A model generated the notes under the pieces. The model was not told the DNA's origin and ran no database searches. It worked only from the letters and a program-made list of their open reading frames with translations. From Candidatus Saccharimonadota bacterium (GTDB lineage Bacteria > Patescibacteriota > Saccharimonadia > Saccharimonadales > Saccharimonadaceae), in NCBI GenBank assembly GCA_009778015.1, contig WRKS01000034.1:1-5879 (forward strand): a stretch of 5,879 nt of DNA. Reading direction: 5' to 3'. Shown here one piece after another: positions 1 through 4,969 of the stretch. The position numbers were made by a program, and so were the translations under genes. Every line of letters starts with the position of its first letter. The stretch's first letter is position 1.

Positions 1-2
1 TG

Positions 3-1112
3 GCGCTCTTGCTGTTTGCGGCGCCGAGCTTGCTTTTGGGCATGCTGTCGCCGTATCTAGCCAAGTTCGCCATCACCTCTACCAAGTCCAGCGGCAATGC
101 GGTGGCGGGGCTCTCAACGGCCAACGCGATTGGCAGTATCCTCGGCACATTCTTGACCGGCTTTGTTCTGTTTGGCTTGATCGGCGGGCAGACAATACTA
201 ATCGTGCTGGCGGCAATCACAATTGGTGCGAGTTGGTTGGTAGCACCGAAAGAGCTCTGGAAACTGCGGGTAGTAATAAGCGCCTTTGCGTTGCTGGCGG
301 CGATATTCCCGGTGATGCGGCCGGACGCGGGTGCTATCACGATAGACACCGCGAGCGCGCGATACATTGTCAAGCAAGAGAATTGGTGGGAGAACGGGCG
401 CGAGATTACGACGCTGAGGGCCGGCCCGAGAGGCATTCAGTCGGCGGTATACACGGACGGCTCATATGATTTGGTCTTTTGGTATCACCAACAAATGCTG
501 AATGCGATTGCCCGGCTACACGACCGCAACGATACCTTCAGTGTGCTGATCTTGGGCGGCGGCGCTTTTACGGTGCCGGATCATGTCGCCAGAGACTACC
601 CAAACGCCCAAGTGGATGTGGTAGAGATAGACCCGGAATTATTTAAGATAGCGCAAGAGTATTTTGGAGTGCAGGATTTGCCAAACTTGAAAGTTTACGC
701 CGAGGACGCGAGGAGTTTTGTGCGACGGTCGGAAAAGACTTATGATTTTATTTTGGTGGACGTATTCCATGATATCTCTATGCCGTGGCAGTTTGCGACC
801 AGAGAGTTTGGCGATGCGGCGGTCGGGCTGCTGAGCCGGGACGGCGTGCTGGCGATAAATATGATTGGCGCGCAAGAGGGGGGCTGCGCTCGGATTTATG
901 ACGCGGTGTATGGTATTTACGCGCGGCATTTGCCGCACCGCTACTATAGTAAAGAATGGCCAGACCCGACTATGGTCAGTAGCTTGGAGCTGTTTTTCTC
1001 GTGGCGGCCGTTGCCGGAGCTGGGGCTAACTCGGCTGGATAAAGAGGTTGGGGTGATCTATACGGACCGGTTTGCGCCGATTGAGCACTTGCTTTTGCAG
1101 TGTTATAGGTAG
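3..1112 (+). CDS. Fused membrane / spermidine synthase-like protein (5' partial)
   Basis: This reading frame is open to the left edge, so the true start lies outside the window; at least 369 residues are visible. The visible N-terminal part (about nt 3-320) is hydrophobic, with a PSLLLGMLSPYLAK stretch and three to four likely membrane segments, as in the carboxy end of the membrane half of fused MFS/spermidine synthase proteins. The rest is a class I SAM-type methyltransferase/aminopropyltransferase fold. Its landmarks are a YHQQML segment (nt 483-500), a glycine-rich GGGAFTVP loop (nt 555-578), an acidic VVEIDPEL strand end (nt 618-641), an EDARSF motif (nt 702-719), an LVDVFHD strand (nt 753-773), and a C-terminal YTDRFAPIEHLL resembling the TDDyaPvE tail of the fused family. 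Canonical spermidine synthases carry a D-S-S/T-D-P-type catalytic motif. Here the corresponding position reads D-V-F-H-D, so polyamine synthesis is not assured. The fold is well supported; the substrate is unknown. Confidence 0.85.
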   Translation, partial: ALLLFAAPSLLLGMLSPYLAKFAITSTKSSGNAVAGLSTANAIGSILGTFLTGFVLFGLIGGQTILIVLAAITIGASWLVAPKELWKLRVVISAFALLAAIFPVMRPDAGAITIDTASARYIVKQENWWENGREITTLRAGPRGIQSAVYTDGSYDLVFWYHQQMLNAIARLHDRNDTFSVLILGGGAFTVPDHVARDYPNAQVDVVEIDPELFKIAQEYFGVQDLPNLKVYAEDARSFVRRSEKTYDFILVDVFHDISMPWQFATREFGDAAVGLLSRDGVLAINMIGAQEGGCARIYDAVYGIYARHLPHRYYSKEWPDPTMVSSLELFFSWRPLPELGLTRLDKEVGVIYTDRFAPIEHLLLQCYR

Positions 1113-1260
1113 CTTCTGAGTTTTTTCCTGCACAGCAGTTTTCAGTCCTACACTCCAAATCTATTAAAAATCGTGAGCCTCTTCCTTACGGGGTTCTCAC
1201 GATTTTTAATTGACTTGTTCGTTCGGTGAAAACTGATTGTTCGGCAGAAAACTCAGAAGC
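1112..1260. repeat. Nested imperfect palindrome between convergent genes
   Basis: The two ~65-base arms (1112-1177 and 1196-1260) are imperfect inverted copies around an 18-base loop. Three blocks match exactly and in mirrored order: GCTTCTGAGTTTT (1112-1124) with 1248-1260, CAGTTTTCA (1136-1144) with 1227-1235, and ATTAAAAATCGTGAG (1163-1177) with 1196-1210. The spacers between blocks are nearly equal in length (11 versus 12 and 18 versus 16) but differ in sequence. The left arm begins on the last base of the upstream stop codon. No flanking target-site duplication and no reading frame is evident. It could be a MITE-like remnant, a long-stemmed terminator or a structured RNA. Confidence 0.7.
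1163..1210. terminator. Bidirectional intrinsic terminator-like hairpin
   Basis: A perfect 15-base-pair stem (1163-1177 pairing with 1196-1210) encloses an 18-base loop. The distal part of each arm is A/T-rich: the plus-strand transcript ends in GATTTTTAAT and the minus-strand transcript also ends in ATTTTTAAT. It lies about 50 bases after the stop of the spermidine synthase-like gene and is the core of the larger palindrome. The loop is longer than usual for an intrinsic terminator. Confidence 0.7.
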
Positions 1261-1273
1261 CCAACTATGCTCA

Positions 1274-1301
1274 AAAATCCGCCAATTGCTTGGCGGATTT
1301 T
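1274..1301 (-). terminator. Intrinsic terminator downstream of hsp20
   Basis: A perfect 12-base-pair stem, AAAATCCGCCAA (1274-1285) with TTGGCGGATTTT (1290-1301), closes a TTGC tetraloop. Read on the minus strand it sits about 22 bases past the hsp20 stop, with the core GC pairs followed by a run of five U. It may also work in the plus direction, where the run is four U. Confidence 0.85.
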
Positions 1302-1323
1302 CAGTCGTCTGACTTGTTTTGTG

Positions 1324-1812
1324 CTATTTCTTGTATTGAATTGGCACTTTGGTGGTGGTTGGAACTTGCTTTTCAAAGCAAATTGTCAACACGCCGTTGT
1401 CCACGCTAGCTTCAACGCTGTCTTCTTTAATCTTGACCGTTTCCGGTAATTTGATTGACCGCGCGACCTCACCCCAGTAGCACTCTTGCGCAAAGTAGTT
1501 CATTGCTTGCGCATCCTCGTTGCTGGAAAGCATACCAGACACGGTGAGTACTAGGTCTTCAGACAAGCTAACGTCTAGGTTTTGCTTATCAATACCTGCT
1601 ACACGGGTTTTAATGACTAGCTTGTCGACAGTTTCGTAAACATCGACGGCTAGCTGCCCAGGCACGTTCTCGTCGCCCTCGGCGTCTTCCCACCCGTCTG
1701 TTTGGATCTCTTCTTCAACCACAGTCTCGGCTACAACATCTTCGCCATCATTTGAAAATGCTGCCTCCAAGGCCTCTGCGTCTAAAAGATCACTATCCTC
1801 ATTGCGAGCCAT
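1324..1812 (-). CDS. hsp20: Small heat-shock protein, Hsp20/alpha-crystallin family
   Basis: This is a 162-residue ATP-independent holdase predicted to bind unfolding cytoplasmic proteins and to form oligomers. Residues 1-50 are strongly acidic (many D/E, few basic residues) and lack the usual hydrophobic N-terminal arm. The alpha-crystallin domain spans about 53-148, starting with GQLAVDVYETVDKLVIKTRVAG and including the YFAQECYWG loop (106-114). The family signature A-x-x-x-N-G-V-L is present as ASVDNGVL (135-142). A short C-terminal tail carries a V-P-I motif (156-158), matching the I/V-x-I/V anchor that mediates oligomer assembly. The length is normal for the family. The ATG at 1810-1812 has a strong GGAGGAG ribosome site immediately upstream. 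The gene is single, between its own promoter and terminator, divergent from comF and convergent with the spermidine synthase-like gene. No CIRCE element is seen; candidate operators overlap its promoter. Confidence 0.95.
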   Translation of the reverse strand: MARNEDSDLLDAEALEAAFSNDGEDVVAETVVEEEIQTDGWEDAEGDENVPGQLAVDVYETVDKLVIKTRVAGIDKQNLDVSLSEDLVLTVSGMLSSNEDAQAMNYFAQECYWGEVARSIKLPETVKIKEDSVEASVDNGVLTICFEKQVPTTTKVPIQYKK

Positions 1813-1814
1813 TT

Positions 1815-1821
1815 CTCCTCC
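1815..1821 (-). promoter_or_regulatory. Ribosome binding site of hsp20
   Basis: The minus strand reads GGAGGAG followed by AA and the ATG. This is a near-ideal Shine-Dalgarno sequence, though close to the start codon. It contrasts with comF and the membrane-protein gene in this window, which have none. Confidence 0.8.
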
Positions 1822-1840
1822 ACTTAATACTTATAACTTA

Positions 1841-1869
1841 ATAGTATATGTATATTATGGGATTGTCAA
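1841..1869 (-). promoter_or_regulatory. Housekeeping-type promoter of hsp20
   Basis: On the minus strand there is a consensus -35 TTGACA (1864-1869) followed by either TATACT at 15 bases (1843-1848, five of six consensus) or TACTAT at 17 bases (1841-1846, four of six). Transcription would start near 1834-1836, giving a leader of roughly 22-24 bases that includes the ribosome site. The pattern fits a sigma70/SigA-type promoter rather than a sigma32-type heat-shock promoter. Confidence 0.6.
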
Positions 1870-1912
1870 GTATTTTGGGTAAAATACTTGGTTATGCTTA
1901 CGCATAAGCAAG
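1867..1912. promoter_or_regulatory. Paired inverted repeats, candidate operators for hsp20/comF
   Basis: Repeat 1 is a perfect 10-base inverted repeat, CAAGTATTTT (1867-1876) and AAAATACTTG (1881-1890), separated by GGGT. Repeat 2 is an 11-base inverted repeat with one mismatch, CTTGGTTATGC (1887-1897) and GCATAAGCAAG (1902-1912), separated by TTAC. They share the CTTG at 1887-1890. Repeat 1 overlaps the last three bases of the hsp20 -35 box, so a bound protein could block RNA polymerase. No regulator is encoded nearby. The equal four-base spacers suggest dimeric protein sites, but DNA or RNA hairpins remain possible. Confidence 0.5.
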
Positions 1913-1954
1913 GGTTTTTAAGCGTAAACTTTATACTATCGGCGTTCTAACAGA

Positions 1955-1960
1955 TATAAT
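1955..1960 (+). promoter_or_regulatory. -10 box of comF, predicting a leaderless mRNA
   Basis: A perfect TATAAT ends six bases before the comF ATG at 1967, so transcription would begin at or within a base or two of the start codon. The -35 region is poor: the best candidate is TTTATA (1930-1935) at 19 bases spacing. A second -10-like TATACT lies at 1932-1937. No Shine-Dalgarno sequence lies between the box and the ATG. Confidence 0.5.
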
Positions 1961-1966
1961 CATCTT

Positions 1967-2641
1967 ATGAATTTATTAAACTTAGTGCTGCCTTTATACT
2001 GTGCGCGGTGCGGGCGGGTCGGGTCGGCAATGTGCGAGGATTGCATGGCCAAGACCTTGCGCGAAATAGAGAATTGTTGCGTCGTATGCGGCAACTACCA
2101 GGCCGGCTGGCGATGCCCCGAGTGTGGGGCGGACGATACTTTCGCGTTTGGCTTCTTGGCTCAACCAATTGGCGAATTGGCGGCGCGGCTAAAGCTAAAA
2201 AGCGCGCGGCACTTGGCGCGGCCGTTGGCGCGCTTGCTGGCTGAGGCGATGCCGGAAATCGGAGCTGGCGGACGAGGCGGGGGCGGGCGGATCGCGATTG
2301 TGCCGGTGCCGACGGCAAAATCACGGGCGCGCGAACGCGGGCTGGACCATACGCGGCTGGTAGCGCAGGAGTTGGCACGAATTACGGGCGGGCGAATGTG
2401 CATCTATTTAGAACGCAAAAATGACGATTTACAGAGAGGAAAATCAAAAGCGGAGCGTAAAAAGCAATCAGAAAAGATGTTCGTAGCAGGGGTGGGGATA
2501 GCGAATGTGGTATCATTTGAGACGGTGATTTTGTATGATGACATTACAACAACAGGGGCGACATTGGACGAATGCACGCGAATCTTGCGCGAGGCGGGAG
2601 CGAAAAATGTGCGACGGGTCGTCTTGGCAAAAACTGTCTAG
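1967..2641 (+). CDS. comF: ComF family protein (zinc-finger phosphoribosyltransferase)
   Basis: This 224-residue cytoplasmic protein has a type I phosphoribosyltransferase fold behind two Cys4 zinc-finger-like elements. The cysteine pairs are C12/C15 with C23/C26, and C38/C41 with C50/C53. The VPVPTAKSRARERG segment (112-125) matches the ComF P-V-P-x-x-x-x-R-x-x-x-R-G block. The PRPP-binding loop is ILYDDITTTGATL (188-200), with adjacent aspartates D191-D192 before the TTTGAT turn. ComF (related to GntX) is needed for transformation in several bacteria, probably acting with ComFA on imported single-stranded DNA; its enzymatic activity is unresolved. A glycine-rich stretch (99-107) separates the helical middle from the PRTase core. 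The start at 1967 is required to keep the first zinc finger, and no upstream start is available in frame. No ribosome site precedes it. No other competence gene is visible. The following tRNA is 54 bases downstream, with no terminator between. Confidence 0.9.
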   Translation: MNLLNLVLPLYCARCGRVGSAMCEDCMAKTLREIENCCVVCGNYQAGWRCPECGADDTFAFGFLAQPIGELAARLKLKSARHLARPLARLLAEAMPEIGAGGRGGGGRIAIVPVPTAKSRARERGLDHTRLVAQELARITGGRMCIYLERKNDDLQRGKSKAERKKQSEKMFVAGVGIANVVSFETVILYDDITTTGATLDECTRILREAGAKNVRRVVLAKTV

Positions 2642-2657
2642 CCGGGAGCCTATAGCG

Positions 2658-2686
2658 TTGCAAATAGGGGGGTTTCGTGATATAGT
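2658..2686 (+). promoter_or_regulatory. Promoter of the tRNA-Ser gene
   Basis: A -35-like TTGCAA (2658-2663, four of six consensus) is separated by exactly 17 bases from TATAGT (2681-2686, five of six). A TG one base upstream of the -10 gives an extended -10. The predicted start near 2693 lies just before the mature tRNA 5' end at 2696, implying a very short 5' leader for RNase P. The promoter would also serve the membrane-protein gene immediately downstream. Confidence 0.6.
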
Positions 2687-2695
2687 AGGTGGGTC

Positions 2696-2788
2696 GGAGG
2701 GATACCCAAGTGGCTGAAGGGGACGGTTTGCTAAATCGTTAGTGTGGGGAAACCTGCAGCGAGGGTTCAAATCCCTCTCCCTCCGCCA
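2696..2788 (+). tRNA. tRNA-Ser (anticodon GCU), CCA encoded
   Basis: The acceptor stem GGAGGGA (2696-2702) pairs with TCCCTCC (2778-2784), followed by discriminator G and encoded CCA (2785-2788). The anticodon stem is ACGGT/ATCGT (2723-2727 and 2735-2739) around the loop TTGCTAA, giving anticodon GCU at 2730-2732, which reads AGC and AGU. The T arm is GAGGG-TTCAAAT-CCCTC (2761-2777). A long variable arm (about 2740-2760, with a TGTGGG/CCTGCA stem and GAAA loop) identifies a class II tRNA of the serine type. The length of 93 bases and the G discriminator fit tRNA-Ser. Confidence 0.97.
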
Positions 2789-2792
2789 ATAG

Positions 2793-4253
2793 ATGATGAA
2801 GAAGTTTTTTGAGACAATTAGGAACCAGCGCTGGCTGGTTTTTCTGTTAATCTTTGTGCTGATGCTGGGGCGGGGGTTGATTAACCTAGACCCGGACTTT
2901 GGCTGGCACTTGAAGGCCGGCGAGCACTTTCGCGCGAGTGGGGTAGAGATGGTTGAACCATTTACCTATACAGCGAGCGACTTTCCTTGGGTCAACCATG
3001 AAGCAGCAAGCGACATAGGGCTTTCGCTAATTTACGATTTGGGGAGGATGGCCGGGGGAGAGGCTGGCGGCTATGGGTTGCTGGCGATTGTGTATGCTGG
3101 GCTATACACATTGGCGTTCTTTTTGATTTGGGCAGCGAGCGGCAAAAAGATTAGTTCTGGAGTGTTGTTATTAGGCGCGATTGGGATTTTGCCGTTTGCG
3201 GGAGTGCGGGCACTGACGCTTTCGCTTTTGATGTTGGCGACTTTGATTTGGCTGCTGGCAAAACCGGAGCGGCGCTTGGTATTTGTGCCATTATTATTTT
3301 TGGTCTGGGCCAACTTGCATGGATCGTTTGTGGTGGGGCTGTGCTACTTGGCCTACCGAATCTTTTACGATGTTGTGGTCGGGGCGTTTGACGGGTTCTC
3401 AAAACGCGGGTGGCTAATGCGGATCTGGCGGCAAGTTTGGTTGCGGCGGTGGTGGCTGGCGGTGTTGGGGGTAAGTTTAGCGGCAACCTTGGTTAACTTC
3501 TATGGCTGGCAGATTTACGAGGAAGTATTTAGGACCCTGCGGGACCCGACCTTGGCAGAGAATGTAATTGAGTGGCAAAAAGGCGTGGTGCCGCTAGCGA
3601 CGACGCCGTTCTTGCTAGTGTTTTTGTTTGGCTGGCTGGGAGCGGCAAAATACCCAGTCAGCTGGCTGGGGCAATTGCTGGCCGTGGAAAATATCTTTTT
3701 TGTGGCAGCGTTTTTGGCGCAGCGGCATTGGCCGTTGTTTGTGTTGGCGGCGCTGGCGACGACATCGGCGCGACTGCCATATAGCGCGGCGAAAGCGCGC
3801 CAACAAACGAAAGACAATCCGACACTCAGGTGGCTGGTTCGGAGCTATTTGGTCTGTTTCGGTCTGTTAGTCGGGCTTGTAGTGGTGTCGCAGTTCTGGC
3901 CTAGCTTAAACCGGACGCCATACCCTAAGGATGCGGTGTCATATTTACGAGAGAACCCTTGCGCGGGCGAGATATTTAATGATTATGATGTGGGCGGATA
4001 TCTGATTTGGCAGCTGCCGGGGCAGAAAGTGTATATAGACGGGCGGATGCCGTCATGGGCGTGGGGCGGCAAGAACTACTTGGCGGATTATTTGCGGATC
4101 TTAGAGGAGGCGAGTTTCCGTGAGAGTGAATTCGCGAAATATAATGTAGGGTGCGTAATAATACGAGAGGGCAGCAGCGCGGCGTTAGAGTTAGCGGAAG
4201 GCGGCTGGCAACCCAAAGTAAAAGACGGCGTCTTTGTGCTTTTGGTGAAATAA
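2793..4253 (+). CDS. Polytopic membrane protein, GT-C glycosyltransferase-like
   Basis: This 486-residue protein has roughly ten hydrophobic segments. The first is at about 13-30; others lie near 94-115, 121-156, 161-192, 220-237, 270-284, 296-325 and 350-368. A soluble C-terminal domain of about 115 residues follows. Landmarks are LDPDFGWHLKAGE (32-44) after the first membrane segment, WVNHEA (66-71), WANLHGSF (172-179), NDYDVGGYLIW (396-406) and VYIDGRMPSW (413-422). The acidic D33/D35 in the first extracytoplasmic loop resembles the catalytic loop of GT-C lipid-phosphate-dependent glycosyltransferases. From memory, proteins with WHLxxGE, WxNxHG and GGYLIW...DGR blocks are widespread but uncharacterised. 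The substrate is unknown and the GT-C assignment is inference. The ATG is four bases after the tRNA CCA, with no ribosome site; the first membrane segment and an MMKK positive-inside start support this start. A terminator follows. Confidence 0.75.
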   Translation: MMKKFFETIRNQRWLVFLLIFVLMLGRGLINLDPDFGWHLKAGEHFRASGVEMVEPFTYTASDFPWVNHEAASDIGLSLIYDLGRMAGGEAGGYGLLAIVYAGLYTLAFFLIWAASGKKISSGVLLLGAIGILPFAGVRALTLSLLMLATLIWLLAKPERRLVFVPLLFLVWANLHGSFVVGLCYLAYRIFYDVVVGAFDGFSKRGWLMRIWRQVWLRRWWLAVLGVSLAATLVNFYGWQIYEEVFRTLRDPTLAENVIEWQKGVVPLATTPFLLVFLFGWLGAAKYPVSWLGQLLAVENIFFVAAFLAQRHWPLFVLAALATTSARLPYSAAKARQQTKDNPTLRWLVRSYLVCFGLLVGLVVVSQFWPSLNRTPYPKDAVSYLRENPCAGEIFNDYDVGGYLIWQLPGQKVYIDGRMPSWAWGGKNYLADYLRILEEASFRESEFAKYNVGCVIIREGSSAALELAEGGWQPKVKDGVFVLLVK

Positions 4254-4282
4254 GGCCATGAACTACCGAGAAAAATAGTTGT

Positions 4283-4317
4283 AAAAATCCGGCAAGAGTA
4301 AGTGTTGCCGGATTTTT
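4283..4317. terminator. Bidirectional intrinsic terminator between convergent genes
   Basis: A perfect 13-base-pair stem, AAAAATCCGGCAA (4283-4295) with TTGCCGGATTTTT (4305-4317), encloses a 9-base loop. A GC-rich core flanked by A5 and T5 gives a U-run in either direction. It lies 29 bases after the membrane-protein stop and 19 bases beyond the end of upp, so it can end both transcripts. Confidence 0.93.
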
Positions 4318-4336
4318 GAGTGGTTGCCAAATCTTT

Positions 4337-4969
4337 TTACTTGGTGCCGAAGATGCGGTCGCCAGCGTCGCCGAGGCCGGGCACGATGTAAGCGTGGTCG
4401 TCCAGGTGGGAGTCTATGGCGCAGGCGTAAATCGGGATGTCGGGGTGCTTTTGCTGCATGAATGCGATACCTTCGGGCGCGGCGATAATGCAGAGGAACT
4501 TGATGTCGGAGGCGCCTTGCTCTTTGAGCCTATCAACGGCGTCAACAGCAGTGCCGCCGGTGGCGAGCATGGGGTCAAGGACAATGACGCTGCGCTGATT
4601 GATGTCAGGAGGCAACTTGCAATAGTAATCAACGGGCTTCTTGGTATGGGGGTCGCGGTAAGTGCCGATGTGGCCGACTTTGGCGACCGGAATCATGCCG
4701 AGCGCACCAAAAAGCATAGCCTCGCCAGCGCGGAGGATAGAGACCAAGGCCAGTTTTTTGCCAACGATGGCCGGGCTCTCGCAAGTGCAAATGGGAGTCT
4801 CAATGGTGATGGCTTCAGTCGGGATGTCGCGCGTGGCTTCATAACACATGAGGCCGGCGATTTCTTGAACAAGTTCGCGAAACTCTTTGACGTTGGTGTC
4901 TTTGTCGCGAAGCCGGGTCAGTTTATGCTGGATTAGGGGGTGGTTAAGTAAGGATAGGTTAGTCTGCAT
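4337..4969 (-). CDS. upp: Uracil phosphoribosyltransferase
   Basis: This 210-residue cytoplasmic enzyme converts uracil plus PRPP to UMP and pyrophosphate in pyrimidine salvage. The length and collinear motifs match the bacterial family. They are the N-terminal [16 protein letters not shown] (10-25), the [13 protein letters not shown]/pyrophosphate-contact segment (77-85), the PRPP loop [12 protein letters not shown] (130-141), the AAPEGI segment (163-168), and the uracil-binding C-terminal [13 protein letters not shown] (197-209). No key residue is missing. The ATG overlaps the end of the upstream permease gene by 11 bases. A Shine-Dalgarno AAGGAG (4980-4985) lies 10 bases before the ATG, inside the permease coding region, so translational coupling is likely. 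The gene is the last of its operon and ends before a shared bidirectional terminator. Confidence 0.97.
   Translation of the reverse strand: MQTNLSLLNHPLIQHKLTRLRDKDTNVKEFRELVQEIAGLMCYEATRDIPTEAITIETPICTCESPAIVGKKLALVSILRAGEAMLFGALGMIPVAKVGHIGTYRDPHTKKPVDYYCKLPPDINQRSVIVLDPMLATGGTAVDAVDRLKEQGASDIKFLCIIAAPEGIAFMQQKHPDIPIYACAIDSHLDDHAYIVPGLGDAGDRIFGTK

Noticed and set aside
1237..1449. Small plus-strand open frame of 70 codons across the hsp20 terminator
   Set aside because: It runs through a hairpin terminator and into the antisense of the conserved alpha-crystallin domain, with no ribosome site.
1813..1840. RNA thermometer in the hsp20 leader
   Set aside because: The predicted leader is only about 24 bases and contains no U-rich or C/U segment able to pair with GGAGGAG. 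An 8-base direct repeat ACTTAATA (1822-1829 and 1836-1843) is most likely AT-rich chance.
1813..1966. CIRCE element for HrcA control of hsp20
   Set aside because: No TTAGCACTC-N9-GAGTGCTAA or close variant is present on either strand of the gap.
2696..2788. tRNA gene as an attachment site for an integrated element
   Set aside because: No integrase gene and no repeat of the tRNA 3' end occur in the window, and the downstream gene has ordinary composition.
4316..4936. Long open frame of 206 codons on the plus strand, antisense to upp
   Set aside because: It is the mirror of a highly conserved upp gene in GC-biased codons, has no ribosome site and its product resembles no known family. It begins inside the terminator region.
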